Shown here piece by piece: positions 36,206 to 45,985 of a stretch of 64,000 nt of DNA (its first letter is position 1; every line of letters begins with the position of its first letter). A program made the position numbers and the translations under genes. The notes below the pieces were generated by a model, which was not told the origin of the DNA, did no database searches, and saw nothing but the letters and a program-made list of their open reading frames with translations. Where the stretch lies: contig CAYRYO010000005.1 in the NCBI GenBank assembly GCA_964428475.1, positions 1 to 64,000 on the forward strand, in the 5' to 3' direction. Source of the DNA: JARICQ01 sp964428475 (lineage in GTDB: Bacteria; Bacillota; Clostridia; Tissierellales; Tissierellaceae).

Positions 36206-37617
36206 ACAAAAGAGCTATTAATAAAAGTCTGAAGACTCGTCTTGTAATGAGTTATATGATGATTATCGTTATAACGGTACTGATACTTGAAACTGCTATC
36301 TTAAGTATTACAAGGACATATTATTATAAGAGTTTAGAGGATATACTGGAAAATGAGATAAAATTGTCATTGGAATACTATTCTAGATATTATTCATCAA
36401 AGAGTTTAGAAGAGATTATTCTAGATGATTCTGATGTTTTTTGGAAGCATACTAAAGCTCAAGTTCAAATATTTACAAATGAAGGCAAGTTATTGATGGA
36501 TTCATTAGGAAGTTATTTTGATAGTGAAAAGATGCCTAGCGATGTACAAAATGCTATAAATGGGAAAAGTGGAAGATGGATAGGGCGAGTGAATTATGAT
36601 AAAGAGCCTGTAATGGCACTTTCAGTTCCAATAGAGGATAGAGATCAAATAATAGGTATTATTAGACTTGTATCATCTCTTGAGGAGACAAATAATATAA
36701 TAGAGAGAGTATCTTTCTTTGTTATATCAATGGGAATAGTGGTAGTGTTTATTTCTGGTTTAGTGAGTATAGTTTTAGCAAATTCAATAGTTAAACCATT
36801 AAAAAAGATTACCTTTATAGCTGAGAAGATGGCTGATGGTGATTTAGAAGTTAGAAGTGATATAGATGTAAAAGATGAAATAGGAAAGTTATCTAATACA
36901 TTAAACTATATGGCGCAGGAATTAATAAAAAAGGAAGAATTAAAAAATGATTTTATATCTTCAATATCTCATGAATTAAGAACTCCACTTACATCTATAA
37001 AAGGATGGGCGATTACTTTGAAATCAGAGGATTTAGGAGATAACGAGATAATTAGGGATGGATTGGACATAATTGAGAAGGAAAGTGATAGATTAGGCCT
37101 TATGGTAGAAGAGTTATTAGATTTTTCCAGATTTGTTTCAGAAAATATAAATTTAGAAAAGAAAATTTTTCTTATAGAAGATACAATAAGACTTATGGGC
37201 AAACAATTAAAACCGAGGGCGAATTTAGGGAATATAGAATTTGAAACCTACATTGAAGATAATTTAGGATATATATCTGCGGATGAAAACAGATTAAAAC
37301 AAGTAATAATAAATTTGTTGGATAATTCTTTTAAGTTTACAGATGAAGGTGGAATCGTTAAATTAAAAGCATATTTACGAGATGAGTATATAATATTAGA
37401 GGTAAGTGATAATGGAGCTGGAATATCTAGTGAAGATTTGCCAAAGGTAAAGGAAAGATTTTACAAGGGTAAGAATAGCAAGTCTAATACAGGCTTGGGA
37501 TTGTCAATTAGTGAAGAAATAATCAAAATGCATGGAGGAAGTATGGAAATATCTTCAGAAATAGATAAAGGTACGACAGTCACAATCAAATTACCCTTAG
37601 GGGAGGTTAGAGCATGA
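36187..37617 (+). CDS. sensor histidine kinase with HAMP domain
   Basis: This 476-residue membrane kinase has two membrane helices (about 15-37 and 175-200) around an extracellular sensing domain, then HAMP (about 198-250), HisKA with H262 in SISHELRTPL, and an ATPase domain with N-box NLLDNSFKF, DNGAGI and GLGLSISEEI. It starts with GTG inside the regulator gene and ends overlapping the lipoprotein gene by four bases. The three form one unit, so the lipoprotein is a likely partner or target. Confidence 0.93.
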   Translation: MEKRKLNKRAINKSLKTRLVMSYMMIIVITVLILETAILSITRTYYYKSLEDILENEIKLSLEYYSRYYSSKSLEEIILDDSDVFWKHTKAQVQIFTNEGKLLMDSLGSYFDSEKMPSDVQNAINGKSGRWIGRVNYDKEPVMALSVPIEDRDQIIGIIRLVSSLEETNNIIERVSFFVISMGIVVVFISGLVSIVLANSIVKPLKKITFIAEKMADGDLEVRSDIDVKDEIGKLSNTLNYMAQELIKKEELKNDFISSISHELRTPLTSIKGWAITLKSEDLGDNEIIRDGLDIIEKESDRLGLMVEELLDFSRFVSENINLEKKIFLIEDTIRLMGKQLKPRANLGNIEFETYIEDNLGYISADENRLKQVIINLLDNSFKFTDEGGIVKLKAYLRDEYIILEVSDNGAGISSEDLPKVKERFYKGKNSKSNTGLGLSISEEIIKMHGGSMEISSEIDKGTTVTIKLPLGEVRA

Positions 37618-39104
37618 AAAAATACTATTTAATTATGAGTTTTATTGTACTGCTTTTAATTACTTCTTGTGGGGTAATGGATTTTCAAGCTTCAGAACTA
37701 ATAGAGGCACCTCAGAATAATCAACCACCTTTAAGGGGTAAGTGGGCAGTTGTTAAAACAATAGATAGTCCTCACAATAGGGGAGATATAGATGATTCTG
37801 AAAATATATCTGAGATGGAAGCTTTATTTAATAAAGAAGCTGTAATGATTGGAAAAGACTTTACATTTAATCCATCTTATAAGATTAGGAATATAGATAT
37901 AAATGATTATCTGTTTTTTAATTATAAAACAGATATAGACTACTTGGAAATACCTGAAGAATCCACATATGTGTTGACTGTAACTGGTGATGATGGATAT
38001 TTTAATGAATTTATTAAATATGATGAAGATAAAATAATATTTTTTTATGATGAGAAATTTATATTTTTTGAAAGACAAGTGGAGACTGTAAGTGGAGAAG
38101 AAATCATGAGATATATCGATATAGAAAAGAGTATAGATATGAGTTCAAATATAGAATCAACATATACTTTAAATAGTGGCTTATTGCTTGGTATAAAATC
38201 AAGATACACAGATGAGAATACAGGTTTAGATAATTGGAAATATGATACTATTTGGATAAGAACTAGCAATAGAGAAATATCAAGCATATATAAAATAGAA
38301 GATTTATTGCTACCTAGGAAAAGAGGATTTTGGTCTTTGGAAATAGAGAGACAAAAAAACAATGCAAATATACATGACATAATTACTGCTGAGCAAAAGG
38401 GAAAATTTAAAGAAGAATATATGGATAGCAGGATGGCATATCTTGAAGCATTTTTTTCAAGAGATGTAGAAGGCGATAATCTATCGCTACTAAAGCATAT
38501 ACTTTATGTAGGTAATGATTATGTTTCAGTAGAGGAGATAAATCCAGATACAAATAGAAAAAACTTAAGGGTCTATCCTATAGACTATCTTGAAGAGAGT
38601 AATCCAACAATGATATCAAATTTAATAAATGTGGAAGATTTTTATGGATCTGCAATGATAAATCTTAAATTAGAGGAAGAAGATAGCTTAGAAGAAAAGA
38701 GTTTTGGTATAGAGAGAAAAAATGGACATTGGATGTTGAGAGGTAGACTAAATTACACTGATAGAAATGATGAACTATATAAGGATTTTAATATAAAAGC
38801 AATTCCGCCAAAAGAAATAGTACAATATGATGAGTTGATTTTACCTTGGAGTTTGATTAAGTCAAGGTTTCCTCAAGCTATTGATGCTTTTACATCTCCA
38901 AATGAGGATATAATTTTAATTGTTACAAGAGAAGATATAGGAATATATCCTATAAGAGATGATGATATATTGCCAGATAAATTGGCTAGTATAGAATTAG
39001 ATGTAAATCAGAAACTTGTAATGGCAGAATGGGGGATGGGTAAGTATTCTAATTTATGGGAAGAGGAAATATTAAAAAATGGCGCTATAGAAATTGAATA
39101 TTAA
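37614..39104 (+). CDS. lipoprotein of unknown function in a two-component operon
   Basis: This 496-residue protein has a signal peptide ending in the lipobox ITSC (about residues 16-19). The mature part is acidic, tyrosine- and aspartate-rich and beta-rich in look, with no domain that I recognise. Two segments, GKWAVVKTIDSPHNRGDID near residue 42 and RGFWSLEIERQKNNANIHD near 235, look like weak repeats of one unit. It overlaps the kinase gene by ATGA. It is probably on the outer face of the membrane and may send signals to, or be controlled by, the kinase. Confidence 0.7.
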   Translation: MKKYYLIMSFIVLLLITSCGVMDFQASELIEAPQNNQPPLRGKWAVVKTIDSPHNRGDIDDSENISEMEALFNKEAVMIGKDFTFNPSYKIRNIDINDYLFFNYKTDIDYLEIPEESTYVLTVTGDDGYFNEFIKYDEDKIIFFYDEKFIFFERQVETVSGEEIMRYIDIEKSIDMSSNIESTYTLNSGLLLGIKSRYTDENTGLDNWKYDTIWIRTSNREISSIYKIEDLLLPRKRGFWSLEIERQKNNANIHDIITAEQKGKFKEEYMDSRMAYLEAFFSRDVEGDNLSLLKHILYVGNDYVSVEEINPDTNRKNLRVYPIDYLEESNPTMISNLINVEDFYGSAMINLKLEEEDSLEEKSFGIERKNGHWMLRGRLNYTDRNDELYKDFNIKAIPPKEIVQYDELILPWSLIKSRFPQAIDAFTSPNEDIILIVTREDIGIYPIRDDDILPDKLASIELDVNQKLVMAEWGMGKYSNLWEEEILKNGAIEIEY

Positions 39105-39116
39105 GGAGTTGGCTTT

Positions 39117-39422
39117 ATGGAGGATATGGTAGTTCATTTAGAATTTGCAAAGATACTAGCAATAGTAGTATTGATATCTATTTTATTTACAGTATTGGTA
39201 TACTATATATTTAGAAAGCAAAGGAAATATAGATTTTTAAAGTATATTCCTGGATTTATATTAATATTAATTGGAATGTATAATTTAATGAATTTAGGAA
39301 TAAACTTGCCAGGAATAAATGAGTTCAGTAAGATACTTATCATAGTTACATCAGTAGTAGGAGGATTTATTTCTTTATCTACAGGGCTTATTATTGGCAT
39401 AATAAACAAAGGAAGAAAATGA
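39117..39422 (+). CDS. small three-helix membrane protein
   Basis: This 101-residue protein has three membrane helices (about residues 10-32, 42-62 and 75-96). An AAGGAG site overlaps the end of the lipoprotein gene, 12 bases upstream, so it is the last gene of the two-component operon. Family not recognised. It ends directly against the convergent glpP gene with no space for a terminator. Confidence 0.65.
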   Translation: MEDMVVHLEFAKILAIVVLISILFTVLVYYIFRKQRKYRFLKYIPGFILILIGMYNLMNLGINLPGINEFSKILIIVTSVVGGFISLSTGLIIGIINKGRK

Positions 39423-39986
39423 CTAAATAATCCATATATTTTCCTTTGAAGAAGCCACAGCAATTGCACCTGCTTTAAAAGATAAATCCAAGTCGTTTTT
39501 ATCCCTTATTAGCCCACTGGCTATTAGGGATAATTTTGTATTAGATATTATATCTTTTATTATATTTGGCATTATACCAGGAAGCAACTCAACTACGTGA
39601 GGCCGATTGTTTTTTAGAGAATGCAAAGCTTCACTAAGAGAATTACTATCAAATATAAATAATCTTTGTATAGTGAATACGCCCATTTCTTTACTTAATT
39701 TAATAAGGTTTTGTTTTGAAGTTATTATTCCATCTGGGCATATGTTCTTTACAATGTATTCTAGACCCCAAGTATCTTTAGAAAAGCCATCTATAGAATC
39801 TACATATATATACAGTCCTTTATTCTTTGATTGAACTCTATTTGATATTTCTTTTAAGTTAAAGATATTTCCAGTAAGTAAAAATATAATTTCGCAATTT
39901 GAATTTAATGCATTGTTTAATTTATCTAATTCATATACTGAAGCTATAATAGAGTTTTTAGAAATTCTTTTGTAAAAGTCATTCAA
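39423..39986 (-). CDS. glpP: GlpP-family glycerol-3-phosphate-responsive antiterminator
   Basis: This 187-residue TIM-barrel-like protein has the family segments IIFLLTGNIFNLKEI, VDSIDGFSKD, PDGIITSK, VELLPGIMP and SGLIRDKND. In Bacillus GlpP binds the leader RNA of glycerol genes and prevents early termination when glycerol-3-phosphate is present (family knowledge). The start is set at TTG 39986, which follows an AGAGGTGAT site; an in-frame ATG 15 bases earlier lies before that site. No glp genes are seen nearby. Confidence 0.85.
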   Translation of the reverse strand: MNDFYKRISKNSIIASVYELDKLNNALNSNCEIIFLLTGNIFNLKEISNRVQSKNKGLYIYVDSIDGFSKDTWGLEYIVKNICPDGIITSKQNLIKLSKEMGVFTIQRLFIFDSNSLSEALHSLKNNRPHVVELLPGIMPNIIKDIISNTKLSLIASGLIRDKNDLDLSFKAGAIAVASSKENIWII

Positions 39987-40011
39987 GTTATCACCTCTCA
40001 TACATTAATGG

Positions 40012-40275
40012 CTAAATCGAAATATTTTTATTTTCAATAAGTTTTAACTTTTGTTTTTTAGATAATTGTTTTATACTATATTCTTTTTTTTGAGCATCTA
40101 TTTTATTAGAAAAACTCTCTAAATATACAAGTTTTACAGGAGATCTACCCCTAGTGTACTTTGCACCCTGCCCTGTATTGTGTTTTTTTATTCTTTTACA
40201 TAAGTCTACTGTCCATCCAGTGTATAAAGTATCATCACTACACTTCAATATATATACATAAGATAATTTATTCAT
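40012..40275 (-). CDS. GIY-YIG endonuclease-like protein (UPF0213/YhbQ type)
   Basis: This 87-residue protein has the family's YVYILKCSDDTLYTGWT segment with the two tyrosines, the basic GAKYTRGRSPVKLVY segment, and the Glu in KKEYSIKQLSK. Such single-domain nucleases are common and mostly uncharacterised. The ATG at 40275 overlaps the end of recX by eight bases, suggesting coupled translation. The weak GTGAAGAA stretch upstream is its only binding site. Confidence 0.85.
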   Translation of the reverse strand: MNKLSYVYILKCSDDTLYTGWTVDLCKRIKKHNTGQGAKYTRGRSPVKLVYLESFSNKIDAQKKEYSIKQLSKKQKLKLIENKNISI

Positions 40276-40912
40276 AGAATTCTTCACTTTCATCAAAGTC
40301 AGCAAGTATTTCTCTTACAACTTTAGATATAACATCATAAGTAAAACCTTTTCTCTGCAAAAAACTTGAGAGTTTTCTATAGACATCTCTTTTATTATCA
40401 TTTTTATATGAGGATTTCTTTTTATTTGCAAGCTCTCTGGCTATGTCTAATTGCTCATCTCTATCTATTATCAAAACTTCATCTATAATATCTCTAGGTA
40501 TACCTTTTAGAATTAAATCATATTTTATTCTTTCAGGACCATATTTATTTAAATTGAGTTTATCATTTACAAAAGACTTAGCAAATTCACAATCATTGAT
40601 GTAATTGTGGTTTTTACAGTATTCAATTGCAGTATCGATATTATCAGCAGTGAATTCTTTTCTTTGCATAGAAATTCGGAGTTCCTTTTCAGACCTTTGC
40701 CTATAGCTTAGACGATTCAAACAATAATTAATCGTCTTATTTTGTTCTTCTGACATTAATACATCTTGTATAAAATCATCAGTTACTTCCATGCCTACAC
40801 TTAGCTTGCATTTAACCAAGACATCTTCATGTATTCCTAAGGAAAAACAGTCATCTACATATATATTATATCTATTTTTTTTATTTTGCCTTGTAATCTT
40901 AGTTACTTTCAT
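40268..40912 (-). CDS. recX: RecX regulatory protein
   Basis: This 214-residue helical protein is RecX, a regulator of RecA filaments. Family marks are the NYCLNRLSYRQRSEKEL segment near residue 62 and the YGPERIKYDLILKGI segment near residue 118. An AGAGGTGATTAA site precedes the ATG. recA is not in the window. It is the first gene of a minus-strand run with GIY-YIG and perhaps glpP. Confidence 0.92.
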   Translation of the reverse strand: MKVTKITRQNKKNRYNIYVDDCFSLGIHEDVLVKCKLSVGMEVTDDFIQDVLMSEEQNKTINYCLNRLSYRQRSEKELRISMQRKEFTADNIDTAIEYCKNHNYINDCEFAKSFVNDKLNLNKYGPERIKYDLILKGIPRDIIDEVLIIDRDEQLDIARELANKKKSSYKNDNKRDVYRKLSSFLQRKGFTYDVISKVVREILADFDESEEFYE

Positions 40913-41052
40913 TTAATCACCTCTTTTTATAGATATTAAGTCTATTTTATCAGATTTTGTGAAAAGATAAAAGCTATAAACATAAATATGTACACAATAT
41001 GAACTTTGTGATAACATATCTTTGTATATAATACTTTGGAAGGGTTGAGAAA

Positions 41053-41484
41053 ATGTATAATATCTTAGCAATATTTTTGAAATATATTTTTATAATTATA
41101 ATATATCTATTTATCTTTAGTATTATAAGAATGATATATTTGGACATAAGAGGTATGAGAGGAGTAGTGCTTGAAAATGCTGCTTATCTAAAGCTTATAA
41201 ATAGAAGTGATACACTTTCTTTTAAGATTAAAGAGTACTATACCATAGATGATGGTATAATGCTTGGAAGACATAGAAACAATGATATAGTAGTAAAAGA
41301 TCCATTTGTATCAAAGAAACACTTTCAAATTGTAAAAGATGAAGATGAATATTTTTTAGAAGATACTGGGTCTGCAAATGGAACATATTTGAACAAAGAG
41401 AGGCTACTAGACATAGTTAAACTTGAAAATGGAGATATTATAAGAGTAGGACAAATACAATTTTTATTTGTAAATAGAAAATAG
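41053..41484 (+). CDS. membrane-anchored FHA-domain protein
   Basis: This 143-residue protein has one N-terminal membrane helix (about 5-28) and a cytoplasmic FHA domain (about 60-140) with the phosphothreonine-binding residues in GRHRNNDIVVKDPFVSKKH and GSANGTYLN, both described by position. FHA proteins read threonine phosphorylation. The SEDS gene follows at eight bases, matching the FHA-SEDS-PBP order seen in Clostridia and Actinobacteria. It is divergent from recX. Confidence 0.9.
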   Translation: MYNILAIFLKYIFIIIIYLFIFSIIRMIYLDIRGMRGVVLENAAYLKLINRSDTLSFKIKEYYTIDDGIMLGRHRNNDIVVKDPFVSKKHFQIVKDEDEYFLEDTGSANGTYLNKERLLDIVKLENGDIIRVGQIQFLFVNRK

Positions 41485-41492
41485 GTGATTAA

Positions 41493-42746
41493 ATGATAAA
41501 GAACTTGATTAAGATTAAAGATAATTCTCCTAGGAACTTATTATTTATATTTGAAATACTTTCTCTATCTCTTTTATTTATATATCAAGGACGAGAAATA
41601 GACGAATATACACTTATGACAGGTATAGGTCTAGTACTTATAATATATATATCTAATTATATATTAAATAAACTATCTCTTGGAGATAATTATATATTTT
41701 TGATAGTTACCATGCTGATATCAATAGGTGTAGTAATGATCTATAGAATAGATGAAGAACTAGGCGTTAAACAACTTATTTGGGTATCTATAGGAATAGC
41801 TATATTCTTTATTTCTTATCTAATTATGAGATATATAAGAAGATGGGATAAGTGGATGTATTTATATATAGCGGGCATATATATAGGCTTTGTCTTCACT
41901 TTCATACTTGGCACTAGAAAAGGTGGGGCTATTAACTGGATAAAGATAGGAAGCTTTACTGTTCAACCTAGTGAGATTATAAAACTTTTGATTGTATTTC
42001 TTTTGGCATCTTTTTATTCAGATAAGGATAAAGTTAAAGATATAAAATACAGCTCGTATTATTTAATGGGAATAATGTACTCTTTTATCTTGCTATCTTT
42101 TCTTCAAAGAGATCTTGGGACAGCATTGGTATTTTATTTGGTATTTTTTTTAATACAGTTTATTTATGAGGAAGATAGAAAGCTTATATTATATAATTTG
42201 GGGCTATTTACCATAAGTGGAACGCTAGGATATTTTATATTTGATCATGTTAAGATAAGATTTCAATCTTGGTTAAATCCATGGGAGTTTATAGAAAGGC
42301 AAGGATATCAAATAACGCAATCGCTATTTGCAATCGCAGAGGGAGGATTTTTTGGCAAAGGTTTAGGACTTGGAAATCCAGACTTTATACCAGTAGTCTA
42401 TACTGATTTTATATTTTCTGCTATATGTGAGGAGATGGGCATATTTACTGGGATTGGAATAATTATGTTATTTATGATACTTGTATATAGGGGATTTAAA
42501 ATAGCTATTGGACAGGATAATATGTTTTATAGAATTCTAGCAATTGGAATAAGTAGTTTATTAGGAGTACAGAGCTTTATTATATTAGCTGGGGTATTAA
42601 AGATGATACCACTTACAGGGATTACATTGCCATTTGTAAGCTATGGCGGAAGTTCAATAATATCTAGTTTTATAGCACTTGGTATACTTCAGGCTTGCTC
42701 AGAAGAAATATATTTAAAGGATGATAGCGATGACCAAGGAATCTAA
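41493..42746 (+). CDS. SEDS peptidoglycan polymerase (FtsW/RodA/SpoVE family)
   Basis: This 417-residue, roughly ten- to eleven-helix protein makes glycan strands from lipid II. The family marks are GARKGGAINWIKIG-like TRKGGAINW near residue 148, QPSEIIKL, QRDLGTALV, and the C-terminal GITLPFVSYGGSS segment near 370. It cannot be assigned to FtsW, RodA or SpoVE by sequence alone. It overlaps the downstream PBP by 17 bases, so the two probably form a polymerase-transpeptidase pair. Confidence 0.92.
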   Translation: MIKNLIKIKDNSPRNLLFIFEILSLSLLFIYQGREIDEYTLMTGIGLVLIIYISNYILNKLSLGDNYIFLIVTMLISIGVVMIYRIDEELGVKQLIWVSIGIAIFFISYLIMRYIRRWDKWMYLYIAGIYIGFVFTFILGTRKGGAINWIKIGSFTVQPSEIIKLLIVFLLASFYSDKDKVKDIKYSSYYLMGIMYSFILLSFLQRDLGTALVFYLVFFLIQFIYEEDRKLILYNLGLFTISGTLGYFIFDHVKIRFQSWLNPWEFIERQGYQITQSLFAIAEGGFFGKGLGLGNPDFIPVVYTDFIFSAICEEMGIFTGIGIIMLFMILVYRGFKIAIGQDNMFYRILAIGISSLLGVQSFIILAGVLKMIPLTGITLPFVSYGGSSIISSFIALGILQACSEEIYLKDDSDDQGI

Positions 42747-44136
42747 GAGGATAATAATAGTACTTATAGGTATGTGCGTGCTATTTATTAGCTTGATAAT
42801 ATATATAAGCTATTTTCAAGTATTTAAAGCTGAAAAAATTAAGAATAATAGCTATAATAAAAGGTTGTGGATTAATGAAGACAAAACACTTCGGGGTTCA
42901 ATACTTGATAGAAATGGAAAAGTGCTAGTATATAGTGAAAAAAAGGATGAAAAACAAATTAGACATTATAACTATGGAAGGCTTTATAGTCATGTAATAG
43001 GATATAGCTATAGAGAATATGGAAAAACTGGACTTGAGTTAGAGTACAATAATGCTCTTCTTGACATAAGTGAAAATCAAGCTATCAATGAATTTAAAAA
43101 TATAGTTTCAGATAAAATCATAGGTAATGATTTAAAATTAACTTTAGATCATGGTTTACAAGAACTATCAAGAAATCTATTAAAAGGAAAAAAAGGATCG
43201 ATAATTGCCATGAACCCAAGTACAGGAGAAATATATGCAATGGTAAGTGCTCCTGATTTTGATGCAGACAATCTTAGAAATGACTGGAAAAGCATTTCAG
43301 AGAATGTAGAAAGTCCTTTATTAAACAGGGGGACTCAAGGATTATATCCACCAGGGTCTGTATTTAAATTAATATCATCGATAGCTTTAATCAATGATGG
43401 AGAAATAGAAAAGAACCATAATTGTTTAGGGAAAACTGTTGTAGATGGGTATACTATAAGAGATTATAATAGCAAAAGCCATGGTGAAATTGGATTAGAA
43501 GAAGCCTTTATATTTTCATGTAACACATACTTTGCAGAAAAATCGATTTTAATTGGCAAAGAAAAGATGGGAGAAATAGCAGAAAAACTTTTAATCAATA
43601 AGGAAATAGATTTTGATCTACCAGTCAAAGTATCAAGTTTTCCATATAAAGACAATATGGGTAAGACAGATATAGCCGCATCATCTATTGGTCAAGGTAA
43701 AGTTCAAATGACACCATTAAATATGCTTATGATTGCATCAACGGTTGCAAATAAAGGTGAGATGGTTAAGCCAGTTATTTTAAAAAATATAATGACAAGT
43801 GATGGCAAAACAAGAAAAAAGATGGATATAGAAATAGTAGGAAGACCAATAGACGAAATTACAGCGGAAGAACTAAAAAATTATATGGTAGGTGTAGTAA
43901 GTAAAGGAACAGGAACATCAGCTGCCATATCGAAAATAGAAGTAGCAGGTAAAACGGGGACTGCAGAAAATGAATCGGATAAGAGTCATGCATGGTTTAT
44001 AGGCTTTGCTCCTGCAGAAAATCCAAAAGTTTCTGTAGTAGTATTATTAGAGGAAGAAGGTAGTACAGGTGGAAAAGCTGCAGCACCAATAGCAAGAGAT
44101 ATCATGAAATATGCAATTAATAATATAAATGATTAA
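42730..44136 (+). CDS. class B penicillin-binding protein (transpeptidase)
   Basis: This 468-residue protein has one N-terminal membrane helix and a transpeptidase domain with active-site S210 (SVFK, 210-213), S263-C-N265 and K408-T-G410. It lacks the large dimerisation domain of PBP2/PBP3 and resembles actinobacterial PbpA. It cross-links peptidoglycan with the SEDS partner. The ATG at 42730 is preferred to the one at 42721, which overlaps the AAAGGATG binding site. Confidence 0.92.
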   Translation: MTKESKRIIIVLIGMCVLFISLIIYISYFQVFKAEKIKNNSYNKRLWINEDKTLRGSILDRNGKVLVYSEKKDEKQIRHYNYGRLYSHVIGYSYREYGKTGLELEYNNALLDISENQAINEFKNIVSDKIIGNDLKLTLDHGLQELSRNLLKGKKGSIIAMNPSTGEIYAMVSAPDFDADNLRNDWKSISENVESPLLNRGTQGLYPPGSVFKLISSIALINDGEIEKNHNCLGKTVVDGYTIRDYNSKSHGEIGLEEAFIFSCNTYFAEKSILIGKEKMGEIAEKLLINKEIDFDLPVKVSSFPYKDNMGKTDIAASSIGQGKVQMTPLNMLMIASTVANKGEMVKPVILKNIMTSDGKTRKKMDIEIVGRPIDEITAEELKNYMVGVVSKGTGTSAAISKIEVAGKTGTAENESDKSHAWFIGFAPAENPKVSVVVLLEEEGSTGGKAAAPIARDIMKYAINNIND

Positions 44137-44146
44137 GGAGGAAAAT

Positions 44147-45949
44147 ATGTCAACTGAAAAAGAAATAATAGAAAGAGAAGATATTTCAAAGGAAAATAAA
44201 TGGGACTTAGAGTCAATGTATGAGAGTGTGGAGAAGTGGAATGAATCTTATGAAATGGGAAAGAAGCTAGCATCAGAATTTGAAAAGTATAAGGGGAGAG
44301 TAATATCTAGTAGTGGGGACCTATTAGCTACATTAAAAGATCAAGATGAAATATATAGATTAGTTGGGAAGCTTTACTCCTACTCTCATATGAAGTTAGA
44401 TGAAGATACTAGAAAGTCAAGTTCACAGGAGCTTTCCGATAAAGGATTAGGGTTATATGTAGAGGTACAAGATAAAACTTCTTTTGTAACTCCTGAAATA
44501 CTCCAACTTGATGAAGAAACACTAGAGGAATATTTTGTTGAGGAGCCAAAGCTTGGCTTATATAAAAAGTATATTGCAGAGATAATAAGGCAAAAAAAAC
44601 ATGTGCTTTCTCCTAGAGAAGAGTCAATACTAGCTCAAATGGGAGAAGTAGGAAATGCTCCAGAAAAGATATTTTCAATGTTAAATAATGCGGATATTAA
44701 ATTTCCTGTAATAAAAGATAAAAATGGAGAAAATATAGAACTTACACATGGAAATTTTATACCACTTATGCAATCTGATGATAGGCAAGTAAGACTTAGG
44801 GTATTTAAAGCATTATATAGTACTTACAATAACTTTAAAAATACTTTTGCAGCATCATTGAATGGTGAACTTAAAAATAATATATTCAATGCAAATATAA
44901 GAAATTATTCTTCAAGTAGAGAGGCATCTTTAGATCAAAATAATATAAATTTATCCGTATATGACAATTTAATTGAATCGGCACATGAAAACTTAGATGC
45001 TATGTATAAATATATGGATATAAGGAAAAGAGCTCTTGGAGTAGAAGAACTTCATATGTATGATTTATATACTCCTATAGTAAAAGATGTAGATATGAAG
45101 ATATCCTTTAATGAAGGTGTGGACACAATTAAAAAAGCACTACTAACTCTTGGTAGTGAGTATATGAATGTAGTGGAAGAGGCATTTAATTCTAGATGGA
45201 TAGATATATATGAAAATAGAGGAAAAAGATCAGGTGCGTATTCGGGTGGTTCGTACGATTCAAAGCCCTTTATATTGTTAAACTATCACGATACACTAGA
45301 CAATATGTTTACCATAGCTCATGAACTTGGACATTCAATACACAGTTACTTTACAAGAAAAAATCAACCATTTATATATGGAGATTACTCAATATTTGTA
45401 GCAGAAGTAGCTTCTACTGCAAATGAAGCGCTTTTAATGGATTATATGCTTAAAAATACTACAGATAAAAACGAAAGACTTTATTTATTGAATCATTATT
45501 TAGAGAGCTTCAGGGGAACTGTGTTTAGGCAGACTATGTTTGCAGAGTTTGAGATGAAGATAAATGAATATCTTGAAAGTGGAGGAGCATTAACAGCTGA
45601 GTATTTATCAGAGACATATAAAGACTTAAACAAACTTTATTATGGTCCAAATGTAGTAGTGGATGATGAGATAGCTATAGAATGGGCAAGAATACCACAT
45701 TTTTATTATAACTATTATGTATTTCAATATGCAACAGGATACTCTGCAGCAGTTGCACTATCCCAAGGGATATTAAATCAAGGCACTCAAGCAGTAAATA
45801 GATACCTAAACTTTTTAAAAAGTGGTAGTTCAGATTATCCTATAAAGGTATTAAAGAAAGCAGGGGTAGATATGACTACAAAAGAACCTGTAGACAATGC
45901 TATGAAACTATTTAAGCAATTAGTGGATCAAATGGATAAGTTGATATAA
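44147..45949 (+). CDS. pepF: oligoendopeptidase F
   Basis: This 600-residue M3B metallopeptidase has the zinc-binding motif HELGH (within TIAHELGHSIHS, about residue 390) and the downstream Glu in VAEVASTANEALL. It cuts peptides of about 7-17 residues in the cytoplasm. The ATG at 44147 follows an AAGGAGG site, ten bases after the PBP stop, so it may be co-transcribed with the cell-wall genes. Confidence 0.95.
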   Translation: MSTEKEIIEREDISKENKWDLESMYESVEKWNESYEMGKKLASEFEKYKGRVISSSGDLLATLKDQDEIYRLVGKLYSYSHMKLDEDTRKSSSQELSDKGLGLYVEVQDKTSFVTPEILQLDEETLEEYFVEEPKLGLYKKYIAEIIRQKKHVLSPREESILAQMGEVGNAPEKIFSMLNNADIKFPVIKDKNGENIELTHGNFIPLMQSDDRQVRLRVFKALYSTYNNFKNTFAASLNGELKNNIFNANIRNYSSSREASLDQNNINLSVYDNLIESAHENLDAMYKYMDIRKRALGVEELHMYDLYTPIVKDVDMKISFNEGVDTIKKALLTLGSEYMNVVEEAFNSRWIDIYENRGKRSGAYSGGSYDSKPFILLNYHDTLDNMFTIAHELGHSIHSYFTRKNQPFIYGDYSIFVAEVASTANEALLMDYMLKNTTDKNERLYLLNHYLESFRGTVFRQTMFAEFEMKINEYLESGGALTAEYLSETYKDLNKLYYGPNVVVDDEIAIEWARIPHFYYNYYVFQYATGYSAAVALSQGILNQGTQAVNRYLNFLKSGSSDYPIKVLKKAGVDMTTKEPVDNAMKLFKQLVDQMDKLI

Positions 45950-45955
45950 TACAGT

Positions 45956-45985
45956 TAAAAGCCCTTGCAATTGCAAGGGCTTTAA
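45956..45985. terminator. bidirectional terminator
   Basis: Perfect 13-bp-arm palindrome with a GC-rich core between convergent pepF and nadK; A and T runs flank both sides. Confidence 0.85.
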
